Assembly: GCA_963691815.1 (NCBI GenBank)
Contig: OY829655.1
Location: forward strand, 32,271,820 to 32,335,819
Source: Echiichthys vipera
Lineage: Eukaryota > Chordata > Actinopteri > Perciformes > Trachinidae
Direction of reading: 5' to 3'
DNA: 64,000 nt
The notes beneath the pieces were generated by a model, which did not search any database, was not told the DNA's origin, and saw only the letters and a program-made list of their open reading frames with translations. The position numbers and the translations under genes are program-made. Below, piece after piece: positions 11,037 to 21,275 of the stretch (positions are counted from its first letter, which is position 1; every line of letters starts with the position of its first letter).

Positions 11037-11300
11037 GTTTCCTTCTTCTGGGCACTTTCACATCTCTGGGTCCACTCCTCCCAGATGTTGTGAGAGGTTT
11101 CCTGTCTTGGCCTTTTTTGTTTTGTGAAATTCATTTTATTTTGAAAAACTAATCCTCCTTCCTCCTGTGGTCTGCTGATCCCTGATTACCTGAGTGTGTC
11201 CACCTGTGTCTTCCTCCCTCATGTGTTCACAGTCCTCGTCTTCCTCTAACAGAGTTCATCGTCTCGTGGTGAACCTGCAGCCGTCGCCGCAGCCTTGTGT

Positions 11301-11500
11301 NNNNNNNNNNNNNNNNNNNNNNNNNNNNNNNNNNNNNNNNNNNNNNNNNNNNNNNNNNNNNNNNNNNNNNNNNNNNNNNNNNNNNNNNNNNNNNNNNNNN
11401 NNNNNNNNNNNNNNNNNNNNNNNNNNNNNNNNNNNNNNNNNNNNNNNNNNNNNNNNNNNNNNNNNNNNNNNNNNNNNNNNNNNNNNNNNNNNNNNNNNNN
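11301..11500. other. Assembly gap (200 N)
   Basis: Exactly 200 undetermined bases, the usual placeholder size for a gap of unknown length. True distance across it is uncertain. Confidence 0.99.
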
Positions 11501-11699
11501 CCTGACTGCATTTGAGTCCTAACAGATGCATGAAAACCAGTGATTACAGTTATTATTTAGGAGGTTTTAAAAAAAATATCATGTGCACTGGTTTAACATG
11601 AAAGCACAGTTAATTCCTCCAAATCGAGGTCGAGCATTTAAGCGTCTAAAAGGACAAAAACACATGAACTGTGTCTGAAAAGAGCTTAAATATAAAAAT

Positions 11700-11990
11700 G
11701 AGATATTAACACTGTGGCATCTTGGTGCAGATGATGATGTGAAGATGTAAAGTAGGAAAGCACGCAGACACCGTTCATGTTGGACATAAAAATGTTTATT
11801 TTAAAAGTAAAACGTCTGAAAGTCTCTGGAAAACTTGGAGAGGAGATCTCCTGAAACATGGAGCTTCAGTTCTTACAGAGAGGACGAAGGAGGGCAAACA
11901 CATGTGGATCTGTTCCTGATGCTGCAGAGAAAAGAGGGATCTCCTGCAAAGATGGACGACCTGAGGACGCATCAGTCACGTGACGCCCTC
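11700..11990 (-). repeat. Unclassified dispersed repeat, copy 2
   Basis: The reverse complement of the block in the first intron of crystallin gene 4 (19360-19545). For example, GGAGCTTCAGTTCTTACAGA here matches TCTGTAAGAACTGAAGCTCC there. Confidence 0.7.
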
Positions 11991-12061
11991 TCCTCCCAAA
12001 CCTGGACCTTTTTAAACCAAACATCATGTGAGTGAACAGAACGTTGGACGCTACAACACCA

Positions 12062-12645
12062 TCATTCATTCATCTTCAGCCTCTTGTCCCTGTCGGGGTC
12101 TCGGGGGGGCTGGAGCCGATCCCAGCTGACATCAGGCGTGAGGCGGGGTCCACCCTGGACAGGACGCCAGTCTATCACAGGACACATAGAGACGAACAGA
12201 GACAGACAACCATTCACACCTACGGGTGATTTAGAGTCATCAATGAACCGAACACCTGCACGTCTTTGGACTGTGGGAGGAAACCGGAGAACCCGGAGAA
12301 AACCCACGCAGACACGGGGACAACATGCAAACTCCACACAGAAGAGCCCCAGCTGGGATTCAAATGAGCGTCACGTTTTTTTGTGCCTTCAGGCGTCAAA
12401 ATCAGGTCCACATGAAGGTCTGAGGACCGCGGGTCCGTTGGTGATCTGTAAGGATCCCCATCAGGTCCATCTGCCTTTACTTTAGGCAGAAAACTGTTTG
12501 TTTAACTGTGTTTGTTTCCCCACTAAAGGTTGCAGGAGTTTTCCTCAGTCAGGGTGGCGGCTACGGTGGAAACTGGATGTCGGTGCTTCTGTTCACGTAC
12601 CCTCTTGCTTAGTGCTAACCACCACACCACCGTGTCGCTTTCAGT
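12062..12645 (-). mobile_element. SINE split by a 227-bp insertion
   Basis: The SINE body on the minus strand runs 12062-12366 and stops within the B-box region. Its head, including the reverse complement of GACACGGTGGTGTGGTGG, lies at about 12600-12645. The sequence between is the left arm of an inverted repeat. Confidence 0.75.
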
Positions 12646-12979
12646 TTGCTGTGTCCATCTTAAATAAAGTTACCAACGCTGCTGCTGCTCCATGTGAAGG
12701 TGTGATGGGGAGCGGTCTTTAAATCAGGAGTGAACAGTCGAACATCATCAGCGAACAGAAGCACCGACATCCAGTTTCCACCGCAGCCGCCACCCTGACT
12801 GAGGAAAACTCCTGCACCCTTTAGTCGGGAAACAAACACAGTGAAACAAACAGATTTCTGCCTAAATTAAAGGCAGATGGACTTGACGGGGATCCTTACA
12901 GATCACCAACGGACCCCCGGTCCTCAGACCTTCATGTGGACCTGGTTTTGACGCCTGAAGGCACAAAAGCCGTGACGCT
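12368..12979. repeat. Large inverted repeat, 227-bp arms
   Basis: Arms 12368-12594 and 12753-12979 are near-perfect reverse complements. For example, GGTGATCTGTAAGGATCCCC on the left pairs with GGGGATCCTTACAGATCACC on the right. The spacer is about 158 bp and contains the head of the split SINE. Neither arm resembles a known gene. Confidence 0.85.
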
Positions 12980-13137
12980 CGGGCGAACTTTAACGCAGGA
13001 TTTGTTGGTGAAATCAAATTTGGTTGTATGTGGACAGGTTTGTACAAATATTTGGAAGACTGTAACGTTAAGCTACGTAGGCGTGTTTTGCTCGTGTAAC
13101 GTCAGGTCTGCAGTTGATCGAAAATGATTTCACTGCT

Positions 13138-13608
13138 CTACGTGGTCTCATGGGAGGGCGTATAAATAGCACGCCACTTTTCATGACTTTCATGACTTTT
13201 CGCGTGCATGTCTACGCATATTAAGCTTTTCGCGTGTCATTTAACGTCCGTAGTTCCCCAGGGTTAGGGTTAGGGTTAGGTTTAGGGTCAGGGTTAGGGC
13301 ATTTCACGCCCGTTATTTCAGCCATCCTTCACATGAAATATTGATTTAAAAACAACCCTCTGACAGAAAGCTCCACCACTACGTATTTCTCCGCCACCTT
13401 GCGGAGAAATACGAACACGTGGGTTTTCCCCCAATGACATTTGTGCGTGAAATGACAACGCCATCTCTGAACTATACAAGTCAATACATGGACTACATGG
13501 CGTGAAATGACACGCAAAAATCATGAAATGCGTTGTAATTATAGGCGAGATGGCTTGAGAGAAATAGCGTGTCATTCACACGCCTTTTGGTTTGAGACCA
13601 GGCTGCAC
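13138..13608. mobile_element. MITE-like element containing telomere-like repeats
   Basis: The left part reads GGTCTCATGGGAGGGCGT and then AATAGCACGCC. The right end is a loose inverted match (GGCGTGTGAATGACACGC on the minus strand). The interior repeats GCGTGTCATTT-type words on both strands. At 13261-13299 there are several TTAGGG units. Confidence 0.5.
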
Positions 13609-14126
13609 TGTTCGCTGCGTCTCCTTTCGTCGAGAACGACGGACAAAGAAACAAAGATGTGTCTGAAACATCCCATTTCCATCTGAACGTTGTGTTCAGA
13701 GTCATATTAACGTTCAAATGGTAACGTTAGATTATGGAAACCAAACCAACGCTAAAGGGTTAGCATCATTATTATGAGAAAGGCAGCTGCCAGATACTTT
13801 TGACTCTTTTATTAGTATTTTATTGACTTGTTCGCTCTTCTGCTGTTGTTGTTGTTCACACTGCTTTAGTATTGTCACACCACTTATTGTATTATTGTAC
13901 TCTTATTGTTTATCTCTGTTACTTTCTATGTATTTACTTCTGTTTCCAAAGCACTGTTGCAACATGTGAATTCCCTTAAATGAAGTTAAATAAAGGTGAA
14001 CCAGGTCTTGTCTTGTGGTTCTCTTGAACCCAACATGGCGCTGGAAGGACTGGGTGCTGCCATCTGATGGTGTTTAATGTAGTGACCCTGAAATCTCACT
14101 TGTTTTACTGAATTTAGTAACGTTGT
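13609..14126. other. Intergenic, nothing recognised
   Basis: A/T-rich sequence around 13780-14010 ends in AATAAAGG-like words, possibly an old retroelement tail. Confidence 0.35.
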
Positions 14127-14412
14127 GGGGCGACTGTGGCTCAGTGGAGGTGTGGGTCGTCCTCCATTTGAGAGATTGGCGGTTCAATCCCCAGCTCCCC
14201 CGGGCCACATGTCGAAGTGTCCTTAGGCAAGACACTGAACCCCAAACTGCTCCCCGTGCTGCACATGGGTGAATGTGGTGTGAATGGTTAAATTAGGTGG
14301 TCTGTAGACGTCCACTGCCATCAGTGAATCTCTGTGTGAACGGGTGAATGTGACAAACACTGTGAAAGCGCCGTGAGTAGCCAGAAGACTAGAAGTACAA
14401 GTCCATTTACCA
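14127..14412 (+). mobile_element. tRNA-derived SINE, second family
   Basis: Begins GGGGCGACTGTGGCTCAGTGG (A-box region) with a B-box-like GGTTCAATCCC. The body has GTCGAAGTGTCCTTAGGCAA and GACACTGAACCCC, and the tail ends in AGTACAAGTCCATTTACCA. Confidence 0.8.
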
Positions 14413-14439
14413 TTTGTGAGATTGATGTTTTTTTCGGTG

Positions 14440-14442
<3 letters not shown>

Positions 14443-14482
<40 letters not shown>
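14443..14482. repeat. (GT)n microsatellite
   Basis: About 40 bp of GT, just downstream of the second-family SINE and 125 bp from the stop of gene 3. Confidence 0.95.
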
Positions 14483-14483
<1 letters not shown>

Positions 14484-14606
14484 ACCCTGTTTACCATGAG
14501 TCCAGGTTATATTTATGTCTTTCACTCAGAGATCATCAACAGAGGAGTTAATTTAAAAGATAATCACTAGATTTTATTTAAAATGTTGCGTTGAAACAGC
14601 GGAGCT

Positions 14607-15338
14607 CTAATAACAGGAGTCCATGATGCGCCTCATGCTCATGAACCTCTGGCCGCTCATGCCCATCTCCCTGAAGCTCCTGTACTCTCCGGGCCTCAGG
14701 TACATCATCCTGCCTCTGAACTGGGGCTGCTCGTACATCAGCCAGTGGCCGTCCATCACGTTACACGACTGGCACTCGGACATGCGGTACCGGTCCATCA
14801 TGTTGTCGCAGTCCTCCATCAGCTCGTGACTCTGACCTCCGAAGTTCTCCCTCTCGTAGATCTTCATCCTGAACTGACCTCTGTGCTGTAAATGGAAACG
14901 AGTGAACATGAGTCACTGTTTGCTTCTAATGTTTTATAAAAGCTGTGATTTCAGGTGAACAGGAGCGTACGAGGTTACAGTACCATGGGGATCATGCGGC
15001 AGGACCTGATGCAATCACTCATGCCCATACGCTGGTAGTCGGAGTACTCGCCCCTGCGGACGAAGTACTGGTTCCCCATGTAGTTGTTGCGGTCGTAGAC
15101 CATGAAGCAGCCGCTCTCCACCCTGCAGGAGTGGCACCTGCTCAGGTAGGAGGTCAGCTCAGCGCAGTCGCTGCTGGTCTCGTAGGAACGACCCTGGAAG
15201 TTCCTGTCCTCGTAGAAGATGATCTGGAAATAGAAACCATTATGAAGACAATGCATCACACTTTGTATTAGTTGTACATGTTTAACCCAAATGAGATCAA
15301 ACGTGTCATGGAGCTGGAGCTGCACGCACCTTTCCCAT
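14607..15338 (-). CDS. Gamma-crystallin M-type, possibly M3-like (gene 3)
   Basis: Exons on the minus strand are 15330-15338 (MGK), 14984-15223 and 14607-14885 (stop TAG), giving 175 residues. Exon 2 is 240 bp, one codon shorter than the norm. Motifs are FYEDRNFQG, VYDRNNYMG, IYERENFGG and MYEQPQFRG. YETSSDCAEL replaces the YECMSDC of the M2 group, which with gene 4 suggests a separate subgroup. The C-terminus is MDSCY. Introns are 106 and 98 bp. AATAAA on the minus strand at 14573-14578 is the likely poly(A) signal. It is a structural lens protein. Confidence 0.94.
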
Positions 15339-15407
15339 GGTCATGGTTACAGATGCTACTGTTGTTGCTCAAAGGGACTGCACGCTGTCCTCGATGTCCT
15401 CCCGTGG

Positions 15408-15472
15408 CTTTTATACCTGACCTCGCAGCCAAAGCATACATGACCTCCATTGTTCAAATTCCTGACAGAGCA
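15408..15472 (-). promoter_or_regulatory. Crystallin gene 3 promoter
   Basis: On the minus strand: TATAAAAG at 15408-15415, AACAATGG at 15447-15454, and a Maf-like TGCTCTGTCAG at 15462-15472 just upstream. The order Maf-like, about 8 bases, Sox, TATA is shared with genes 4 and 5. Confidence 0.65.
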
Positions 15473-15693
15473 GCCCGGACCAGACCCCCCCCCACCCCCA
15501 CCACCACCCCGCGTGTACAGTTCTCCCACAGATCGTGATTTGCGGTGGTTGCATTTGTGAGAGAGGCCCCGCTCTGTATTGTTCGTGCCGCTGAACAACA
15601 GCGGACGGGTTTCCAACAAACACACAGTACTTTTCTATGACGGGCTCAAAAATCTGGCAAACAACTGATCACATAAAGTGTCTTTTATGTTTA

Positions 15694-15727
15694 AATAATA
15701 ATTACAACAATTGTTGTAATTATTATT
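15694..15727. repeat. Perfect 34-bp palindrome
   Basis: AATAATAATTACAACAA at 15694-15710 is followed at once by its exact reverse complement (15711-15727), with no loop. Confidence 0.95.
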
Positions 15728-15911
15728 AAAGACCCAGGACCAGGTGGAGAGATTAGATCTCCACACTGGCCTGGGAACGCCTCAGGATCCCCCAGTTAGA
15801 GCTGGTTAATGTGGCCCGGGAAAGGGAAGTTTGGGGTCCCTGCTGGAGCTGCTGCCCCTAAGACCTGATCCAGGACCAGAGGCTGGAGCTGCTGCCCCTG
15901 AGACCTGATCC
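15728..15911 (+). mobile_element. Non-LTR retrotransposon 3' end fragment
   Basis: Sense-strand end of a common fish element (RTE/Rex-like, clade uncertain). AAGACCCAGGACCAGGTGG leads to CTGGAGCTGCTGCCCCTGAG with about two copies of the 40-bp terminal unit. It joins directly to a MITE fragment at 15912. Confidence 0.65.
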
Positions 15912-16080
15912 CCAGCACGTGTCACGGCTAAAGTCTGGTTCCTTTGACCAGTGTGAGTGCAACCGTACCGCGTCTAGGAGCGGCACGCTTGCCGTCCACG
16001 GCCCGTTTGGGAGAGGTGGGCTTTAGTAAAGCACGTTTGCACGTGTACGAGCACGAGCGTGCGCACGTGTACGAGCACGA
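15912..16080 (+). mobile_element. Myb-domain MITE fragment
   Basis: Matches 34518-34685 of the complete copy (CAGCACGTGTCACGGCTAAA through CACGTGTACGAGCACGA). Both termini are missing. Confidence 0.75.
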
Positions 16081-16289
16081 ACTCAGGCTGAGTTTAGCGA
16101 GGGAACTCCTGAACCGGACCTACTTGTCCTCTTTGTTGGAGGCAGAGTTTAAAGACTTGGGGGGAAACTTGTCCGTATCCCTGGCAGACGTAGCTGAGGA
16201 AGGTAAAAGCTTCTCCCCGGCGAGGCCCTGAGGCTGCGGCCATCGTTGGTTGTGTTGGATTACACAGGTCGTCTTTTGTAACTGACTCC

Positions 16290-16770
16290 ATTTGTGGTTT
16301 TCATGGACAGGATCTCGAGGGTCAGGGTTAGGGTCCAGTTTGGGGACTTCAGACCTGCGTCTTATGCGGTTAAGTTGGCGTCTTCAGACCATGATCTTCA
16401 GCACACACTGGGGCCGTTTGCACCAGAGTGTAAAACGATCAGGATTAGAGTCAGAACCTCTGAGTCTGAGGAAACCAAAGGGATGTTCTTCCTCTGGGTT
16501 GGGAGAGAGCTCCTGCCTGAAGGGAAGAGGTTCTTGTGTCCCTGGTCTCGGTCATGAGTGAGGGTCAGATGCACAGCTGTGATACAGGTGTTGAACTGGA
16601 CTCTTGTGGTAAAGACGGAGCTGAGCCGGAGAACAAAGCTCTTCATTGACCCGTCCATCTGGGTTCTCACCCTCATCTACGGCCGTGAGCTTTGGGTACT
16701 AACCGAAGAAACGTGATCGCAGATCTAAGCCAAAGAAATGAGTTGGGTCTGTAGGGGGGCTGGGCTCGGC
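16290..16770 (+). mobile_element. Non-LTR retrotransposon reverse-transcriptase remnant
   Basis: A frame from 16294 reads VVFMDRISR, VRVQFGDFR, then SSDHDLQHTLGPFAPECKT. These match the stretch around the RT active site in common fish elements, with the catalytic segment deleted. A block near 16617-16720 encodes AELSRR-like and LIYGRELWV-like words followed by stops. It is a broken remnant. Confidence 0.6.
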
Positions 16771-16773
16771 CTT

Positions 16774-17312
16774 AGGGTGCACTCACGCTGTCCTTCCGAC
16801 CGGGCCAAAACAGGTTTTATGGGTCAAGCCTAGTGCGTTTGACCAGTGTGAGTGCAACCACTCCGCGCGTAACTGCGGCACGCTTGCCGTCCACGCGCAC
16901 GTGTACGAGCACGAGGCCTACGGCGGTTCTGAGGTCATTTCCTGTGCGCCTGTTGGGACGTAGAAAAAAGAAGGAGGGACCATGCGCGGACATTTCAAAC
17001 AATGGCGGTGAAAGGTTCACGTTGGTGTGATGCGGAGGTGGAGTGTTTACTGCAGATTTGGTCGATGAAAAGATTCAAAAACAGTCGACAAGACGCACAA
17101 AAACTCCGAGGTCTACGGAAAGATCTGGAAACAAAGCCACGCATCGCCATGACGTCATCAATGCGTGTGACGTGTTACGGCGTGATGACGTATAGGCAGC
17201 AAGAAGCATTCTCCGAGGCCCAGGTAGTGTGAGTACAAACGGGCCTGGAGGGGGGGACAAGGACCCTAAAGCACGGGGCACGGGACGGAGGAACAGTGGG
17301 AGGGCGCCCTGA
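16774..17312 (+). mobile_element. Myb-domain MITE, long copy
   Basis: Left end AGGGTGCACTCACGCTGTCC, right end GGGAGGGCGCCCT. The interior has a 76-codon frame at 17002-17232 beginning MAVKGSRWCDAEVECLLQIW. This resembles the first helices of a Myb/SANT-like domain of transposon-associated proteins and then leaves the family pattern. The same frame is present at 34773-35003. CRE-like TGACGTCA lies near 17152. Confidence 0.7.
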
Positions 17313-17440
17313 GAGACGGGGCGAAGAGCTCCGACGTCTCGGAGTAAAGTCGCTCCTTCAGAAATGCTTCAGAAAGAACTGGAGTTCTACTTCTATTGAT
17401 ATTTTCTATTATTCTATGATATCAAAATATGCTCATGCTA

Positions 17441-17497
17441 ACAACAACGACAACAACAATAATAATAACAATGATAATAATAATAATGATAATAAGT
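17441..17497. repeat. AAT/AAC-rich simple repeat
   Basis: CAACAACAATAATAATAACA-type sequence. Confidence 0.9.
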
Positions 17498-18540
17498 GTG
17501 GAGAAGTTACTGAATGAATTGTCGGCTTCTTAAATACTGACATGTAAAGTGCACAGCACCGTCACAGCTGAGTCCACACGGTCCCCATTTAATCCCTCAT
17601 CCTGACGTAATCCACACGCTTCCCTCTTCACCGTGTGATGTTCACCGCGCTGACGTGTGGGAACGTGAGCTGCACACACTCACAGACGAACCTTAAACAA
17701 CAGAATCAGCCAAAGTAACACGTAATAAAGAAAACTGAGCCCTGACTTTATCAACACTGTCACACAGAACGTGATATTCACAGAGTTCAGGATGAAAGGG
17801 TTTGTTGACCAGTTGGAAAAGTGTGAAATTAAGTATTGTATGAATTTAAAACGGCTCTATACCTGAAAACAGGCGTTTTATGTTTCAAAACCAGTGTTTC
17901 ATTAGTGCTGCTGCAGATTCATCTTTGTTTAATCTACTTAAACTACAGTTTTATAGACAGATAACTTTATTTACCCCTGAGGGGAAATGAGGTCATCGTA
18001 GCAGCGTTACAGAGCAATCAGAAATACTACAAATAAGATAAAATACAAAACATGAACAACAATAGAATAAAATAAAAGTACAGTATCGCAGATAAACACT
18101 ATGTTACAACATGCTGTGTGGATTTTAATGTGCAAGTGAGATAAAGGTACATTTCAGTGACGAGTCACTTTGAGTAGAGTGAGTTTATTCCCTGAGTGTC
18201 GTTCAGCGTTGCCGTGCGGCGTTGCCGTGCGGCGTTGCTGTGCAGTGTCGCTCAGCGTTGCTGTGCAGCGTTGCTGTGCAGCGTTGCTGTGCGGCGTTGT
18301 AAAGTCTGAAGCATGTTTGTTGTTCAAATGCATGTGTTTGTATTTAATCTACAGGAGAGGAGCAGAGGCATGTCGCCCTTATGTCCGCTGATAAACTGTT
18401 TATATTTTAATAATAGTGATTAAAGTGCAGGAACTCTTTGTAAATGATGAACGACCTCTTTTTCTCTGGTGCATTCAAATATTGCATTTCAAAACATACA
18501 ATCAAACCAAATTAACCACCAGTAAATGCAGCGTGTGCCG
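17498..18540. other. Intergenic with a retroelement tail and a short tandem repeat
   Basis: At 17945-18130, TTTATTTACCCCTGAGGGGA and the following A-rich stretch resemble the antisense 3' end of a fish retroelement. At 18196-18300, GCGTTGCTGTGCA-type 13-bp units repeat about eight times. No gene is seen. Confidence 0.5.
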
Positions 18541-18601
18541 TGTTTAATATGGAAAAGCTTTTATTCGTGAGTGTGTTTTAAACAGATTCATGTTTGTGAA
18601 G

Positions 18602-19655
18602 CTAACAGGAGTCGGTGATGCGTCTGATGGAGCTGAATCTGCCCCCGTCGTAGCCCATCTCCCTGAAGCTCCTGTACTCTCCGGGCCTCAGGTACATCAT
18701 CCTGCCTCTGAACTGGGGCTGCTCGTACATCAGCCAGTGGCCGTCCATCACGTTGCACGACTGGCACTCGGACATACGGTAGCGGTCCTGGATGTTGTCG
18801 CAGTCGTCCATCAGCTCGTTCATCTGACCTCCGAAGTTCTCCCTCTCGTAGAGGCGGACTCTGTAGTTCCCTTTGTGCTGTTGGGAGTAAAACACACAGT
18901 GATGAGTCTGGAGGACACTGCATATCTAATGCTGTATTTCTGTATATCTGTGTTTCCTACCATGGGGATCATGCGGCAGGACCTGATGCAGTCACCGAAA
19001 CCCATCATGCGCTGGTAGTCAGAGTACTCGCCCCTCCTCAGGAAGTACTGCTGACCCGTGAAGTTGGGGCGGTCGTAGACCATGAAGCAGCCGCTCTCCA
19101 CCTTGCAGGAGTGGCACCTGCTCAGGTGGGAGGACATGTCCGCGCAGTCGCTGCTGGTCTCATAGGAGCGACCCTGGAAGTTCTTGTCCTCGTAGAAGAT
19201 GATCTGGAACGAGACGGAGCGTCGCACGTTAGGATGGAAGGTTACAGAGGATGGTGTACAGAGCTATGGTAGTTATCTATCTCTATAGTTACTGATGTGA
19301 TGTTTGGTTTAACGTGTCGAGTTTTACGGTTAAAAGAAACAGAACCAGGTGTGTTTGCCCTCCTTCGTCCTCTCTGTAAGAACTGAAGCTCCGTGTTTCA
19401 GGAGATCTTCTCATGTGGACTCTCAGAGCTCTCTAGAGACTTGAAGACTCTGTGCTTTTGTATTAAACATCTTTAAATACAACAACAACAGTGTCTGCAG
19501 ACTTCTCTACATCTTCACATCATCACCTGCACCAGGACGCGTCACTACGGTTACAGCATCATTCATGTGTCGAACACATAAACACAATAAAGCAAAGACG
19601 AGAGCTGAACACGTGCAGACATCGTGTGCAGTGTGACACTCACCTTGCCGTGCAT
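18602..19655 (-). CDS. Gamma-crystallin M-type, possibly M3-like (gene 4)
   Basis: Exons on the minus strand are 19644-19655, 18961-19203 and 18602-18877 (stop TAG), giving 176 residues. Exon 1 encodes MHGK, an insertion of His relative to MGK, and sits in a good start context (CCACCATG). Motifs are FYEDKNFQG, VYDRPNFTG, LYERENFGG and MYEQPQFRG. YETSSDCAD groups it with gene 3. The C-terminal loop reads GYDGGRFSSIRR where the M2 group has GMSGQRFMSMRR, making it poorer in Met. Intron 1 is 440 bp because it holds a dispersed repeat; intron 2 is 83 bp. AATAAA on the minus strand lies at 18560-18565. It is a structural lens protein. Confidence 0.94.
19360..19545 (+). repeat. Unclassified dispersed repeat, copy 3, in intron 1 of gene 4
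   Basis: Related to 8320-8510 and inverted relative to 11700-11990. It explains most of the unusual length of this intron. Confidence 0.65.
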
Positions 19656-19709
19656 GGTGGCTGATACATGGACTGATGCTATAGCAATGCTATCCTGGAT
19701 CTGAGCCTG

Positions 19710-19773
19710 TTTTATACCCAACGCTGCATCCAGACAATCGATGGCACCATTGTCTGGAAAGCCCGAGTCAGCA
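19710..19773 (-). promoter_or_regulatory. Crystallin gene 4 promoter with the best Maf site
   Basis: On the minus strand: TATAAAA at 19710-19716, GACAATGG at 19747-19754 (Sox-like, one change), and TGCTGACTCGG at 19763-19773. The last is close to the palindromic Maf recognition element TGCTGACTCAGCA. Confidence 0.7.
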
Positions 19774-20045
19774 GCCCACGATGTCGGAGCCTCTGTTAGT
19801 GAATGCTGATGGTAAAGGGTCATTCTGCGTCCTCTCACGCGCTCCATCATTCCAGATCAAACGGCTCCTGTGTGCCTTTAAAGGTGGGATTACTCTGAAT
19901 ATGATCAGGACGCTTCGCCTCTTTATGGTTCAGATAATTAAAATCTAAATGATAAAGTGACGTAAACGTCTGAATCATCATGCGTGACTTTCTTCTGTCA
20001 TCACAGATGTTTATGCTGAGCTCACACTTTTCACCAGCTGAGCTT

Positions 20046-20496
20046 TGGATCAGGTCTCAGGGGCAGCAGCTCCAGCCTCTGATCCTGGATCAGGTCTCAG
20101 GGGCAGCAGCTCCAAGCCTGTGATCCTGGATCAGGTCTCAGGGGCAGCAGCTCCAGCCTCTGGTCCTGGATCAGGTCTCAGGGGCAGCAGCTCCAGCCTC
20201 TGGTCCTGGATCAGGTCTCAGGGGCAGCAGCTCCAGCCTCTGGTCCTGGATCAGGTCTCAGGGGCAGCAGCTCCAGCCTCTGGTCCTGGATCAGGTCTCA
20301 GGGGCGGCAGCTCCGGCCTCTGATCCTGGATCAGGTCTCAGGGGCAGCAGCTCCAGCCTCTGATCCTGGATCAGGTCTCAGGGGCGGCAGCTCCTGCCTC
20401 TGATCCTGGATCAGGTCTCAGGGGCGGCAGCTCCTGCCTCTGATCCTGGATCAGGTCTCAGGGGCAGCAGCTCCAGCCTCTGATCCTGGATCAGGT
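20046..20496. repeat. 40-bp minisatellite, eleven copies
   Basis: The unit contains GGATCAGGTCTCAGGGGCAG and CAGCTCCAGCCTCTGATCCT. The same unit, on the other strand, ends the retroelement fragments at 15728, 31150 and 58137, so the array is an expansion of that element's terminus. Confidence 0.95.
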
Positions 20497-20516
20497 CATT
20501 ATGCACAGGTAATGTC

Positions 20517-20640
20517 ACCATCAGAATCAGAATCAGGTTTATTGCCAGACAATTTTCATTGCAAGGAATTTGACTTGATTTGACATAAATATAAACATGA
20601 ACACAAGCGAAACTAAACATATGGCATTGAATTAAATACA
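20517..20640 (-). mobile_element. Retroelement tail fragment
   Basis: TCAGAATCAGAATCAGGTTT followed by ATTGCCAGACAATTTTCATT is a widespread teleost repeat start, here probably the antisense 3' end of a LINE. Confidence 0.5.
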
Positions 20641-21275
20641 TGAAACATAAGTGAGTGTGTTTGCACGACCAGTGCAGGTTAAAGTGTCCAGTGAAAAAGG
20701 TGGGGTGTGTTAATATAACACCTGTGATTTGGGTACGTTAATATAACGTATGACCGTTAAGTGTCTTAATGTAGAAAATGTTCCAAAACAAGAGACACCT
20801 GAGACCGTTGACGTTCAAAGTGACGTTCTGTAAAGAACAAACTCACCCTGGGAACATTTACACACACAAATGTAAATATGTGAAAGTGGAAGTGATGTTC
20901 TGTGTGTTTCAGAACGAGCGTCTCTAAGAATTAAAAGTAAATCTGCAATAAAAACTTTTCAGTTTATGTGGAAAAATATTCTCTGTGAGAGAAGCCCGAG
21001 CTGACGTTCATGAGTGTTTCACGTTCTCGTGTGTCTGAGTCTCTGCACCGGCTCCTTTCAATGTGAAAAAAGTTGTTTGTGTTAAAATAGGAACTGTTGT
21101 TTAAGCGTGTGTTGCTTTGGACCACGGACCTGTTTTATGGTTACACAGGAAGTGAGCACGCAGCTTAGAGGTTTAATGTGAGCGCGTGTGCCGAAGTTTA
21201 TTAAACTAAAGCACCCAGCTGGGTAGAAATACGTAATTCTGCAGACTTTGTGATTCATAAAGAGCAGAACAAAAC

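Noticed and set aside
10622..11134. Frames across SINE copies (also 12062, 25425, 27156, 63482)
   Set aside because: The same peptide recurs wherever the SINE occurs, on both strands; not host genes.
11194..11531. Frames made mostly of unknown residues
   Set aside because: They span the 200-base assembly gap.
13261..13299. Telomere
   Set aside because: Only a few degenerate TTAGGG units with normal sequence on both sides; interstitial, not a chromosome end.
17002..17232. Stand-alone Myb/SANT protein gene
   Set aside because: The identical frame sits inside another copy of the same inverted-repeat element, so it is transposon-borne and truncated.
20045..20323. 92-codon frame rich in Ala, Pro and Ser
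   Set aside because: Translation of the 40-bp minisatellite.
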